From the NCBI GenBank assembly GCA_029194665.1, contig JARFXO010000003.1:62001-126000 (forward strand): a stretch of 64,000 nt of DNA. Reading direction: 5' to 3'. This stretch comes from Nitrospira sp. GTDB taxonomy: Bacteria; Nitrospirota; Nitrospiria; Nitrospirales; Nitrospiraceae. The translations under genes and the position numbers were made by a program. Every line of letters starts with the position of its first letter. Position 1 is the first letter of the stretch. Below, piece by piece: positions 36,801 to 45,861 of the stretch. Below the pieces are notes generated by a model. That model was not told where the DNA came from, did no database searches, and saw only the letters and a list, made by a program, of their open reading frames with translations.

Positions 36801-37570
36801 GTATGTACGAGTGGTTAGGCCAGATCTTAAGTGCGAAGAATGAAGAGAAAAGCGACGTTGGGCAGATCATTCCACCTAATCGTCTTAAACGAGAAGCCAT
36901 AGGGCGTGTGTATGGAGAGTTCGCTTGGAGGTGGGCACAGAAGAGTACCTTGGATGATGAATGCGTACAGGCGATCATCGTCCTGCGTGATGAATTAAAG
37001 AAGAGTTGTGGTGAGGTTATCTTCAAGGAAGTACGACGAAAGAGGTTAGCAAACTCCTGCCAACGAGCGAAAAGAGCTTATCGGCAAGCTGCAAACGCTA
37101 GTGATCAGAATAAACTTCTTCGGATTGTCGCGAAAACCCACAGTGAGTTTGCCTCACTCTGCCATCAGGAAAAAAGGGTGCCGGCCGCACAGGCAGCGTT
37201 TAAGGAATCACTTTCAGCCTACCGGACGTTGGCTGGTGAAAGCTCCTCCTATTTGCCCGAGGTGGCTCGTACCTTAAATAACCTCGCAGGTTTAGCGTTA
37301 GATCTCAATGAGGTTGAACAAGCCCAGGAGTGGGGAAGGCAAGCGTTATCGATACGTCAGCCATTGTGGAAAAAGAATCCGGGCATGTATAGCGATGCAT
37401 TGGCTTGGAGTTTAAGAACCGAGGCCAGAATACTCAAGCGCAAAGGAAAACCAGAGGCTGGCCTTGAGAAAATACGTAACGCAATAGAAATAGCTTCAGA
37501 TGCCAAGCTGAAAGCAGAGTTACAGGCTTCATTGACAACATGGACGCAAGAATCAAACGGTGGAGTATGA
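33890..37570 (+). CDS. HerA/VirB4-like ATPase with C-terminal TPRs
   Basis: A 1226-residue P-loop ATPase of the HerA/FtsK superfamily (DUF87-type). Walker A GLTGYGKT is at about 498-505 and Walker B LTLVEEAH near 740; EPAKAEYR and the DQIPTKLAPETLKN region are typical of HerA proteins. The N-terminal 480 residues include a hydrophobic stretch (LAGFSLIGGLAAALPLL, about 280) and no known domain. A Cys cluster CRFCPSPC (about 895) may bind zinc. Residues 1060-1200 form TPR-like helices. HerA-type motors act in DNA translocation, secretion and defence; here coupling to a dynamin and an ASKHA protein is unusual. Confidence 0.85.
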   Translation: MSEARPAALSTSSSMSQADVAMRSFGEVLPLLLVSSLERRYLSAFDASSWRIEARPGDTARPLLREVTSLGRPQHEGGWTHSMPHVLTACHDPGHALVMALYGDGVRHHIYLGGRRMIGAGAHSTEDYLSRQESAFKAHFLGLQMDRAVRLDDHNFPDMMGFLQRASTLSLITGIPSGRGNAGGGSFQSVDRLVKAIGDQRYALLIVAEPLDSQVTDTTLDICRRLKSDVHMYTRRTISQMKGENESQNKGIQERANPQQAYLATMLPTRLASLAGFSLIGGLAAALPLLSSSLANVLNFKTESTSSQIGKSWQESGSMELLDANAEACEQLLQQYISRLQTAKNGGWWRTAVYVVGEHDAVVDSVNGALRSLCSGDETSLDPMRIIQLPSYLVRSAVEHGQILDIQPAKGEQGHPLGSTYNSLATCISSKELSIIVNLPQQEIPGLPMREQGTFALSVPPATHDSITLGILQDNLGRDLEPVTITSAALNRHVFITGLTGYGKTNTCMQILLEAHTKLGVPFLVLEPAKAEYRRLGQIEGLKLRVYAIGDDSALPLRLNPFSPVSGVPLGRHIDLLKAVFNASFPMFAGMSYVLEEALLEVYTDRGWNIFTSHNPFLTNKSTFDDRSALTPSLEDLHDKIDTVLARKNYGQEVHRNIGAALRSRLRSLMVGNKGLTLNARRSTPMEDLFKAPAVIELRNLGDDEEKSFVMALLFVLLYEYAEVRQEFLPVEKRERLQHLTLVEEAHRLLQAVRGPASGEEGNPRAKAVSMFTDMLAEMRAYGEGFLVADQIPTKLAPETLKNSNLKILHRLVAPDDRQAAGSCINLTEQQMRYLNNLSRGLAIVHDDRIGEAVRVRIHPVKDTKARDRTQDELRVINKAVATMDQRYLHRHSGCRFCPSPCNFVHKLSGAASEEQDMLYLFLEGLFIDDDSQCWGAWVNWRKRLIGNAAEDTANEVSVSRGLVYCAATQGMYEWLGQILSAKNEEKSDVGQIIPPNRLKREAIGRVYGEFAWRWAQKSTLDDECVQAIIVLRDELKKSCGEVIFKEVRRKRLANSCQRAKRAYRQAANASDQNKLLRIVAKTHSEFASLCHQEKRVPAAQAAFKESLSAYRTLAGESSSYLPEVARTLNNLAGLALDLNEVEQAQEWGRQALSIRQPLWKKNPGMYSDALAWSLRTEARILKRKGKPEAGLEKIRNAIEIASDAKLKAELQASLTTWTQESNGGV

Positions 37571-37571
37571 A

Positions 37572-37631
37572 ATGAGCTGGCCTTTCCTTCCAGGATTCCA
37601 AGTCAGTTCACAGTCCAATTCCACTCGGTAA
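37572..37631 (+). CDS. Possible 19-residue leader or small protein
   Basis: An ATG one base after the HerA stop, with GGTGGAG at good spacing, opens a 19-codon frame (MSWPFLPGFQVSSQSNSTR). Its position and ribosome site argue for translation; there is no homology evidence. Confidence 0.3.
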   Translation: MSWPFLPGFQVSSQSNSTR

Positions 37632-37875
37632 GGCAGGCAACTGCGCGAGGTGCGGGGCAGCCGGATTAGGAGTCTCGACTTTACCAAACACAAATGTTTC
37701 CTGATTGAGCGCGCTCGTTGTTGGATCGCGAGCCTAGATAGCGGATCTAGATATCAGTGTATTGAAAGAAACTGGCATGGCCGCACTGTGATGGACCGAT
37801 GCCTTGCGTTCTGTCCTATGTGGTACAGCGGTGAAACACAACCGCTAACTCCGTCGCAATTAGGAGGATCTGATC

Positions 37876-40800
37876 ATGTCAGACGATTACGGAGAATCGT
37901 GTCTAGACATCTCGACTTACCAACAGCCGTACCAGGAATTTACACCTTCCTCGACATATGAATCGTACCAAGACACCTCGACGTATCAACAGCCATATCA
38001 GGAATCGTCACAATCCTACCAAGACACTGCAGTAGTAGAACAACAAGACCTAATGCAAGACGATCTCATGCTTCAGTCTCAGAATGATTCCCCGTCCGCA
38101 GTGGAAGATGTAGTTGATGTGGGCCAGGCATCCGACACGCAGTTGGAGACCGCGTCGCAGGACGAGATGGTGGCAGCGACACAGGCATCCGACACGCAGT
38201 TGGAGACCGCGTCGCAGGACGAGATGGTGGCAGCGACACAGGCATCCGACACGCAGTTGGAGACCGCGTCGCAGGATGAGATGGTGGCAGCGACACAGGC
38301 ATCCGACACGCAGTTGGAGACCGCGTCGCAGGATGAGATGGTGGCAGCGACACAGGCATCCGACACGCAGTTGGAGACCGCGTCGCAGGACGAGATGGTG
38401 GCAGCGACACAGGCATCCGACACGCAGTTGGAGACCGCGTCGCAGGACGAGACGGTGGCAGCGACACAGGCATCCGACACGCAGTTGGAGACCGCGTCGC
38501 AGGACGAGACGGTGGCAGCGACACAGGCATCCGACACGCAGTTGGAGACCGCGTCGCAGGATGAGACGGTGGCAGCGACACAGGCATCCGACACGCAGTT
38601 GGAGACCGCGTCGCAGGACGCGGAGTCCACCACGGCTCAGGCCGATGAGGCGCAGTTGGACAGCGAGCTGCAGGACGAGACGGCGACCACGGGGCAGGCG
38701 TACGAGGCGCAGTTGGACAGCGAGCTGCAGGATGAGACGGCGACCACGGGGCAGGCGTACGAGGCGCAGTTGGACAGCGAGCTGCAGGACGAGACGGCGA
38801 CCACGGGGCAGGCGTACGAGGCGCAGTTGGACAGCGAGCTGCAGGACGAGACGGCGACCACGGGGCAAGCCTACGAGGCGCAGCTGGACACCGAGCTGCA
38901 GGATGCGACGCAGACCACGGGGCAGGCGTACGAGGCGCAGTTGGACAGCGAGCTGCAGGACGAGACGGCGACCACGGGGCAAGCCTACGAGGCGCAGCTG
39001 GACACCGAGCTGCAGGATGCGACGCAGACCACGGGGCAGGCGTACGAGGCGCAGTTGGACAGCGAGCTGCAGGATGAGACGGCGACCACGGGGCAGGCGT
39101 ACGAGGCGCAGTTGGACAGCGAGCTGCAGGACGAGACGGCGACCACGGGGCAGGCGTACGAGGCGCAGTTGGACAGCGAGCTGCAGGACGAGACGGCGAC
39201 CACGGGGCAGGCGTACGAGGCGCAGTTGGACAGCGAGCTGCAGGATGAGACGGCGACCACGGGGCAGGCGTACGAGGCGCAGTTGGACAGCGAGCTGCAG
39301 GATGAGACGGCGACCACGGGGCAGGCGTACGAGGCGCAGTTGGACAGGACGCGAGCTGCAGGACGAGACGGCGACCACGGGGCAGGCGTACGAGGCGCAG
39401 TTGGACAGCGAGCTGCAGGACGAGACGGCGACCACGGGGCAGGCGTACGAGGCGCAGTTGGACAGCGAGCTGCAGGATGAGACGGCGACCACGGGGCAGG
39501 CGTACGAGGCGCAGTTGGACAGCGAGCTGCAGGATGAGACGGCGACCACGGGGCAGGCGTACGAGGCGCAGTTGGACAGCGAGCTGCAGGACGAGACGGC
39601 GACCACGGGGCAGGCGTACGAGGCGCAGTTGGACAGCGAGCTGCAGGATGAGACGGCGACCACGGGGCAGGCGTACGAGGCGCAGTTGGACAGCGAGCTG
39701 CAGGATGAGACGGCGACCACGGGGCAGGCGTACGAGGCGCAGTTGGACAGCGAGCTGCAGGACGAGACGGCGACCACGGGGCAGGCGTACGAGGCGCAGT
39801 TGGACAGCGAGCTGCAGGACGAGACGGCGACCACGGGGCAGGCGTACGAGGCGCAGTTGGACAGCGAGCTGCAGGATGAGACGGCGACCACGGGGCAGGC
39901 GTACGAGGCGCAGTTGGACAGCGAGCTGCAGGATGAGACGGCGACCACGGGGCAGGCGTACGAGGCGCAGTTGGACAGCGAGCTGCAGGACGAGACGGCG
40001 ACCACGGGGCAGGCGTACGAGGCGCAGTTGGACAGCGAGCTGCAGGACGAGACGGCGACCACGGGGCAGGCGTACGAGGCGCAGTTGGACAGCGAGCTGC
40101 AGGATGAGACGGCGACCACGGGGCAGGCGTACGAGGCGCAGTTGGACAGCGAGCTGCAGGATGAGACGGCGACCACGGGGCAGGCGTACGAGGCGCAGTT
40201 GGACAGCGAGCTGCAGGATGCGGCGTTCGTGGCAACTCAGCGGCAGGATGCAAACTTGGAAGTTGAACAACAGCTACCCACCAGCCCAGAATTACCGCCG
40301 GGCGGATTCTCGGAGCCACAGATGCCGGTGAGCTCGAAGGACCTGGAATCTGCAGAAGGCCAGCTATCAGGTATGCAGGTCACGTCAATCGGCGCGCCCA
40401 CCGGCGAGCTGGCAGGCCTGACCGATGCCGAAATCAATGATTTTGTTAATGGTATGGAAGGACAGGTGAATCCGCTGGGTGAGCCAGTCAGCTTTGTGCA
40501 ATATGAAGATGCTTCCGAAGCCAAGGACTTACTGCGCGCTGAGGCTCAGCAGCTATCAGCGCAGGCCGAGGAATTGCGCGCCGCTGGCGATCTGGCTGGC
40601 GCCGCCGAGCTAGAGTCGCAGATTTCGCCGTTAGCACGGGCCTTGACCGAAGGTCGGCCGGTCGAAGCCATGCATGTCCTGCCGCAATCGGTTGGCGAGG
40701 GTATCCCAGGATACAGTGGTGAAGAGGCGCTGACCTACCTGGAGGAAAAGCCCATCCATCGAATGGCCGACAAAGATTGGATCGACGAGTTTAAGGACCT

Positions 40801-41146
40801 GGCTGAGGCCGACGAGACAACCAGCGCTGCGGATGTGCAGAAAACAATCGCCGAATCCTTCGCCGGCTCGCCACAGAGCCCTGGCGTCCAGCAAAGCCTG
40901 AGCCTGCGGCTACAGGACGAGATGGCCGAGCTCGGTATCGGCCCGGCCGATGAGATCCGGCCGTACCGGCCGCGGGTTCAATCGGAGTTGCCTCCCGGAG
41001 TCGAGGAGCTCGATTTCGATAAGCCGCCATCACCATCGGAGTCGATCGAAGATGAGTTTGAAGAGATAGAGCTGCCATCTGGGGCGGTTTCGGAAGTCGA
41101 GGATGCTATGAATGACTGGATCGACCAAAAATACGGCAAGAAATGA
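37876..41146 (+). pseudogene. Large repeat protein of the HerA operon, with 4-nt frameshift
   Basis: The ATG at 37876 (TAGGAGGA site) begins a protein with a Tyr/Gln-rich N terminus (STYQQPYQE twice), 37 copies of a 19-residue acidic repeat and a unique acidic C-terminal domain of about 300 residues. In repeat 22 (near 39348) four extra bases (GACG-like) shift the frame. Removing them gives one continuous 1088-residue protein ending at 41146. Without that correction the first frame ends at 39480. The protein lacks a signal peptide and Cys. The repeat (QLDSELQDE core) should be helical or extended and highly charged. It could be a scaffold or secreted substrate; function unknown. The frameshift may be an assembly error inside near-identical repeats. 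Confidence 0.6.
38128..40240 (+). repeat. 37-copy 57-bp tandem repeat (19 codons)
   Basis: Nine type-A units (ASDTQLETASQDEMVAATQ, 38128-38640) are followed by 28 type-B units (AYEAQLDSELQDETATTGQ, 38641-40240). Both are 57 nt and related in sequence. Unit 13 of type B has 61 nt. Neighbouring units differ by only a few bases, mainly GAC/GAT alternation, so the array expanded recently. No unique spacers occur; it is not a CRISPR array. Confidence 0.95.
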
Positions 41147-41325
41147 CTGGCCACGATATCATGCCAGTCGGTCACGCTGCCACCAGTACCGCTGTTTCTG
41201 TTTCGACCTTCACCCTGAGGTTGTTAGGCAGTGGTCCTTCATCGCGCGTGGGTGAGGATAGCCCGGCCTGGCGGAGGGGGCCCATTTCTGTTCTCATGAA
41301 AAGCCAGAATAGAAACAGCGAGCCC

Positions 41326-41535
41326 TCATGTCCCCGCTGCTTGGAGGACATTCCGTAGGGCTTGAATCGTCAAAGGCGCATTCCCTTCGCTACGGTTATT
41401 CACCAAGACATATGTGTGTCGTTTCTCTCCCAGCGCTTTTTTCACCAGCTCCATGGTGTCTCGCCTCATCTCTGGAAGCGCTTCCACAATCTTCGTGTAC
41501 GGCTCTGCTCGTTTCTTCGCGGCTTCATAGGACAT
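41326..41535 (-). pseudogene. C-terminal fragment of a DUF72-like protein
   Basis: The 69-residue frame contains YVLVNNRSEGNAPLTIQAL, which looks like the C-terminal strand and helix of DUF72 proteins (normally about 250-300 residues). The N-terminal TIM-barrel part is missing upstream. It is a remnant, probably from the insertion history of the island. Confidence 0.5.
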
Positions 41536-41886
41536 CTTGAGCGGCGTCAGGAGGCGCAGGACCGTGAAGGGCGTGGCGAGGAGATCACCGACCTTCAGGG
41601 AGAGCGGCGCCGTACTGTGGCGCGAAGCCTACCAGACAGGCGAAAAGAGCGACCACGACATGGAACGGCGTGCCGAGCATGTCCCACGACTGTTCAGGAG
41701 GCGTCGTGATCATCCGAAGAACCTAGGTACTAACCCTACGTGTTCCAGGCGTGTTCTCTTGACAGCAAACTCACCCAAATTCCGCTGAATTGCACTGAGC
41801 AGAACTGAGCGTGGGAAACGGCAGAACTCCGCTCCTACAGCGGTGTTCAACTGTTCTGACAAGGACTTGTGCGGAAAGATCGGAAA

Positions 41887-41926
41887 GTTTACAAAACCGC
41901 TGCTCTGCCGATTGAGCTACGCCAGC
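41887..41926 (-). repeat. Half tRNA-Thr, right copy of the 40-bp direct repeat
   Basis: An exact copy of the 5' 40 nt of the tRNA at 9738-9810, in the same orientation. The 3' half (variable region and T arm) is absent, so it cannot be functional. The sequence to the right is the probable original upstream flank of the tRNA. Confidence 0.85.
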
Positions 41927-42110
41927 CCGTTTGTGAGATCGCGTGCAAACCTCGTCTCGCACAGTACCAATAGGCCGAAGAACCTGTCAAGAAAGGTACC
42001 TCCTTCCAAGGAGGATCGATTGCTGGGTTTATTGATACGGCTTGCATTGCGTGCCGCGGGTCATTATTCTAGGTTCGTTTCATTCTTTCGTATTCCAAAT
42101 GGTATCGAAC

Positions 42111-43562
42111 ATGAGTCAAGTCCACGTTCTGGTTGTCGATGACGATCCTGCCGTGCGTGATGTGCTGCGGGAAGCCCTAATCCAGGAAGAGTATAACGTC
42201 TCCACTGCCGAGGACGGTGCGACGGCCATTCAGGCGGCCAAGAATTCGGTGGTTCACGTCGTGATCACGGATTTTCAGCTGCCTGATATCGATGGGCTCG
42301 AGATCATCGATCGCCTTGCGAAACTGGACGCGAAGATCATTCCCATCATGATGACCGGATTCGGCACGATTGAAACAGCGGTCCGTGCCATGAAGTCCGG
42401 CGCGTTCGACTTCATTACCAAGCCGTTTGATCTTGAAGCCGTGGCGGTCGTGGTTCGGAAGGCGACGGAGTTCCTTCGCCTTCGGCAGGAAAACCACCTC
42501 TTGCGGAAAGCTGTCCGTGATCAATATCGGTTGGAACAGCTGGTGGGCGCCAGCGAGCCCATCCAACAAGTGATGGAGTTCGTTCGAAAAGTTGCCGACA
42601 GCGACAGTACGGTCATGATTCAAGGCGAGAGCGGCACCGGTAAGGAGTTGGTGGCTCGCATGCTCCACTTCAATAGTCTGCGAAAGGATCGTCCCCTGGT
42701 CCCGGTGAATTGCGGCGCCATTCCGGAAAACCTGCTGGAGTCGGAACTCTTCGGGCACGAAAAAGGCGCGTTCACGGGAGCCACTCATGCGCGGATGGGC
42801 CGTTTTGAACTGGCAAATGGAGGCACCATCTTTCTCGATGAAATCGGCGAAATGAGCCTGCCGTTGCAAGTGAAGCTCCTGCGGGTGTTACAAGAACGGG
42901 AATTCGAACGAGTAGGGGGAAATCGGACGATTCATGTGGATGTGCGTATCGTCGCCGCGACCAATCAGGATTTGGAAATGTTGGTCGAGGAAAAGCGATT
43001 TCGTAAGGACCTGTTCTATCGGCTCAATGTGATTCCCATCATCATCCCTCCTCTTCGAGAACGCCGGAGCGATATTCCGCTCTTGATCGACCACTTTCTG
43101 ACTCGATTTAATCAAAGCAAGCACACCGAGGTTTCCGGCCCTGCAGCCGACGCCCTCCAGCTATTGACCGAATACGATTGGCCCGGCAACATTCGAGAGT
43201 TAGAGAACATGGTCGAGCGGTTGGTCGTGCTCAAAAAACACGGAGTTCTTTCTCTTGGAGATCTCCCCGAGAAAATCAGCCGGAGGCCGCCGGGCCCCGA
43301 ACTTACGGAGCAGTTCATCCGGTTCAGCGAGGACGGCATCAACCTTTCCAGAGAAGTTGAGCAGTACGAAAAACATCTCATCATGGAAGCCTTGCGCAAA
43401 GCCAACGGTGTCACCTCGCGAGCAGCGCAACTGCTCCATCTGAACCGGACGACATTGGTTGAAAAACTTAAGCGTAAGGGTGTGGATCCACGATCCAATC
43501 TAGACACCATCCCATTATGGCCGCGGCCTTCTAGTCAAAAGATTGACGACCTATCACCTTAG
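42111..43562 (+). CDS. FleQ-like sigma-54-dependent regulator with receiver domain
   Basis: A 483-residue activator: REC domain (DDDP at 9-12, Asp in VVITDFQLPD, Thr in MMTGFGTIE, Lys in TKPF), AAA+ domain with GESGTGKE, intact GAFTGA, and a C-terminal HTH LNRTTLVEKLKRKG, a form typical of FleQ/FlrA-type flagellar master regulators. Unlike FleQ of Pseudomonas the receiver residues look complete. The ATG at 42111 (MSQVHVLVVDD) is preferred; the ribosome site is weak. It precedes the flagellar TPR-fleS-fleR-flgB genes and probably heads their cascade. Confidence 0.85.
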   Translation: MSQVHVLVVDDDPAVRDVLREALIQEEYNVSTAEDGATAIQAAKNSVVHVVITDFQLPDIDGLEIIDRLAKLDAKIIPIMMTGFGTIETAVRAMKSGAFDFITKPFDLEAVAVVVRKATEFLRLRQENHLLRKAVRDQYRLEQLVGASEPIQQVMEFVRKVADSDSTVMIQGESGTGKELVARMLHFNSLRKDRPLVPVNCGAIPENLLESELFGHEKGAFTGATHARMGRFELANGGTIFLDEIGEMSLPLQVKLLRVLQEREFERVGGNRTIHVDVRIVAATNQDLEMLVEEKRFRKDLFYRLNVIPIIIPPLRERRSDIPLLIDHFLTRFNQSKHTEVSGPAADALQLLTEYDWPGNIRELENMVERLVVLKKHGVLSLGDLPEKISRRPPGPELTEQFIRFSEDGINLSREVEQYEKHLIMEALRKANGVTSRAAQLLHLNRTTLVEKLKRKGVDPRSNLDTIPLWPRPSSQKIDDLSP

Positions 43563-43650
43563 CCGACGCCAATCCTGACAGGGGCCATTCAGGCTCGCGG
43601 TTTCTCTCGATAACTCTCCTGATTTATTGCAAGTTTCCTGGACCGGTACA

Positions 43651-43666
43651 AGGCATGAGCCTTGCT
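43651..43666 (+). promoter_or_regulatory. Predicted sigma-54 promoter of the TPR-fleS-fleR operon
   Basis: AGGCATGAGCCTTGCT keeps GG-N10-GC and the TTGC -12 half. The predicted start point (about 43677) falls on the annotated ATG at 43675, so either the transcript is leaderless or translation begins further down. The same AGGCAT -24 half is used before flgB. Confidence 0.45.
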
Positions 43667-43674
43667 GAGCCCCT

Positions 43675-45861
43675 ATGGCCGTGTATCGATGCTGTTTACG
43701 ATATCGTCCATTTCTGTTCTCACTGGCCGCCTGGATGTCGTTCTTCTCTCCGACCGTCGGGGAGGCCCCTTCCCATTCTCCTCTCAACACCTCGATCGCG
43801 GCAGCCACCGAACGAACGACATCAAACCGGAATCCAGTAACTGGTGAACGGCTCGCCCAACCGCTGCCGGATGACGGGCCTCGTCAGGAGGGCCTATCTT
43901 CTGGGATCGACGGTCTGGCTTGGCAAGAAGGCTGGTCAGCGTACAAGAAGAACGCATGGCCGGAGGCGCAACGATTCTTTGAGAAGATCGTAAAGGAACA
44001 TCCTGAAAGTCCGCTCGTCCCATCGGCGAAAGCCTTCCTGGTCGAACTCTTGTTGCGTGAGGGTGGATCGAGACAATCCCGGTTCGAGGCGATCGTGGAG
44101 TACAAAAAGCTCCTCCGGGACCATCCGCAATCGTCAAATGCTAGGAGGGCGGGATGGCGGATCGCGGATTTGCATTTTGAGCAAGGCGTGTTCCAAGAGG
44201 CCCAAGCGCTTTACGAACAAGCTATGGCCCATTCCGTCACGGTTCCCTTCGATAGGAATCGAGCGTTGTTGGGTCTTGGGTACACGTTCATGGCCATGGG
44301 GAAATGGAGCGAGGCCGAGCACGCGTTTGTCGACGTTCGAAAAGGAAGTGAAGACGAACTGTTGCTCCAAGGAGCGACGTTGGGGTTGGCCCATGCGCTG
44401 TTCAGAGAGCAACGATTTTCCGAGGCGCAACCGATCTTCGATATCGGCTATCGACGGTGGCCGCATCTGCTGAGAGGCGATCCGTTGTCTCTTCAGCGGT
44501 ATGCCCTCACGCAGGCGAACCTGCATCACGCGGCTTCCGCTCGAGAGCTCATGTTGCTCTTCTACGATCTCTATCCTCGCCATGACTATGCGCCTGCGGC
44601 TCTGCTGCATGTGGCAGAGGGATTGAGAGCGAGTGGCAAACAGCCGCTTGCTGAGTTCGTCTATGCTCTGATTCCCTCGCTCTATCCGACCAGCGCGTTG
44701 GAGACGACGGCCAAACTCCGGCTCGCTGCGCTTCGTGCGGAGAACATGTTGCCGGCCGGCAGCAATTCGCTCGGGCTCACGGTCGGCGCCATGATTCATG
44801 ATGTGCCGCTTCCGGACCAGACCGACGCCTCCTACCGATCGCTGCTCGAAGAGATCGCGACTCGAGAAGTCGGTAATGCGATGGGAAGCGAGGCCCTGTA
44901 TTACCTCGGCAAAGAATACGAAGGTACAGGCGACATGAATCGAGCGCTTCACACCTACAAGGAGATCACGCTTCGAGCCCCCAACAAGAACGAGCCATGG
45001 TCCTTGAAAGCTTCGGAGCGCCTGTCTGCCCTGCTGACACCGTGGGTCGAGGCGGCGATCGCATCGCGAGACGATCTGACGGTCGTCAGTCTGTTTCATA
45101 GGCACGGGGCAATGGCCGAGCAACGCTATGCGCGTTCTCCTCTGTTGCTTGACATAGCGGAATCTCATCGACGATTGGGATTCTCGCCGGAGGCGGTACG
45201 GCTGTACCAGTCAGTCATTAAATCGCACAGCGAGTCGGCATTGGTCGAATCTGTCTTGATCGGACTTGGAAAGATCTATCTGGATCAGCGGGATCCTCAA
45301 GCCGCCAGAAAAGTGCTGGAGCGATACCGGTTTCAGTTCCCTCTCGGAAAGTACGAAGGTGAAGCGGTGTATCTCCTGATCGATACCATGCGGCAACAGC
45401 GGGATCTGCAAGGGCTTCTCCATCTGTGCCGGACATGGCTCCTGCGTCATCCCGTTCATCCTGAACGACCAGCCATGTATATCCAGTTGGCCAAGACGCT
45501 GGGCGAACTGGAAAAACTCGATGAGTCCGCACTGGCCTACGAAGAGGCGTTCAGAGCCGGCGCAGCGCCATCGTCCGATGTGCTCATATCCTATGCGGAT
45601 ACCTTGTCGCGAGTGAATCAGCATGAGCGGGCCATCGCCGCCTATCAAGGAGTGTTGGAAAAGAAACCGAACGTGTCTCAAGCCGATTGGGCGCGGCTGC
45701 AAACCGCCCAACATTGGACGGCGTTAAAACAATACGACCGCGCCACCGTCGCTCTGGCCGAGCTCAATGTCACGGACGATCCGATGCTGAACCGACTGTC
45801 GTCGTTCCTTCAAGCGAGTTTGCGGACGGCCGGTCGTTCAGGGAGATCAGAGGGGCTATGA
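43675..45861 (+). CDS. Exported TPR protein of the flagellar regulatory operon
   Basis: A 728-residue protein with an N-terminal hydrophobic stretch (PFLFSLAAWMSFFSPTVGEA), probably a signal peptide, followed by at least a dozen TPR-like helical pairs (for example ALLGLGYTFMAMGKWSEAEH and ALYYLGKEYEGTGDMNRAL). Outer-membrane-assembly or periplasmic scaffolding roles would fit, but nothing in the sequence fixes it. The start at 43675 has no clear ribosome site. It overlaps the fleS-like kinase by 4 nt (ATGA), so it belongs to the flagellar regulatory unit. Confidence 0.8.
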   Translation: MAVYRCCLRYRPFLFSLAAWMSFFSPTVGEAPSHSPLNTSIAAATERTTSNRNPVTGERLAQPLPDDGPRQEGLSSGIDGLAWQEGWSAYKKNAWPEAQRFFEKIVKEHPESPLVPSAKAFLVELLLREGGSRQSRFEAIVEYKKLLRDHPQSSNARRAGWRIADLHFEQGVFQEAQALYEQAMAHSVTVPFDRNRALLGLGYTFMAMGKWSEAEHAFVDVRKGSEDELLLQGATLGLAHALFREQRFSEAQPIFDIGYRRWPHLLRGDPLSLQRYALTQANLHHAASARELMLLFYDLYPRHDYAPAALLHVAEGLRASGKQPLAEFVYALIPSLYPTSALETTAKLRLAALRAENMLPAGSNSLGLTVGAMIHDVPLPDQTDASYRSLLEEIATREVGNAMGSEALYYLGKEYEGTGDMNRALHTYKEITLRAPNKNEPWSLKASERLSALLTPWVEAAIASRDDLTVVSLFHRHGAMAEQRYARSPLLLDIAESHRRLGFSPEAVRLYQSVIKSHSESALVESVLIGLGKIYLDQRDPQAARKVLERYRFQFPLGKYEGEAVYLLIDTMRQQRDLQGLLHLCRTWLLRHPVHPERPAMYIQLAKTLGELEKLDESALAYEEAFRAGAAPSSDVLISYADTLSRVNQHERAIAAYQGVLEKKPNVSQADWARLQTAQHWTALKQYDRATVALAELNVTDDPMLNRLSSFLQASLRTAGRSGRSEGL

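Larger units (their letters stand above)
9771..41926. mobile_element. Putative genomic island bounded by tRNA-Thr direct repeats
   Basis: The two 40-bp copies of the tRNA 5' half (9771-9810 and 41887-41926) are in the same orientation. Crossover within this sequence would leave an intact tRNA on the left and the half copy on the right, which is what is seen. The interval holds accessory genes (HigBA, RadC with group II intron, IS256, DyP-P450 locus, dynamin/HerA operon), while both flanks look like core genome. No integrase gene is visible inside, so the element may have lost it or been moved in trans. Confidence 0.55.
41147..42110. other. Right island boundary region with gene remnants
   Basis: No intact gene is seen in 964 nt. 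The stretch holds a C-terminal gene fragment on the minus strand (41326-41535), the half tRNA (41887-41926) and sequence of no recognised content. It separates the island from the flagellar cluster. Confidence 0.5.

Noticed and set aside
38128..40240. CRISPR array
   Set aside because: The units are contiguous, coding and without unique spacers, and no cas genes are near.
38050..40319. Long minus-strand and alternative-frame open readings of 184-734 codons across the repeat array
   Set aside because: A 57-bp repeat without stop codons leaves every frame open on both strands. These products have monotonous Cys/Ser, Arg/Leu or Pro/Ala repeats, no start signals and no unique domains; only the plus frame with unique N- and C-terminal parts is credible.
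9811..41886. Site-specific integrase within the island
   Set aside because: I looked for tyrosine or serine recombinase motifs in the proteins of this interval and found none; the only recombination genes are the intron maturase and the broken IS256 transposase.
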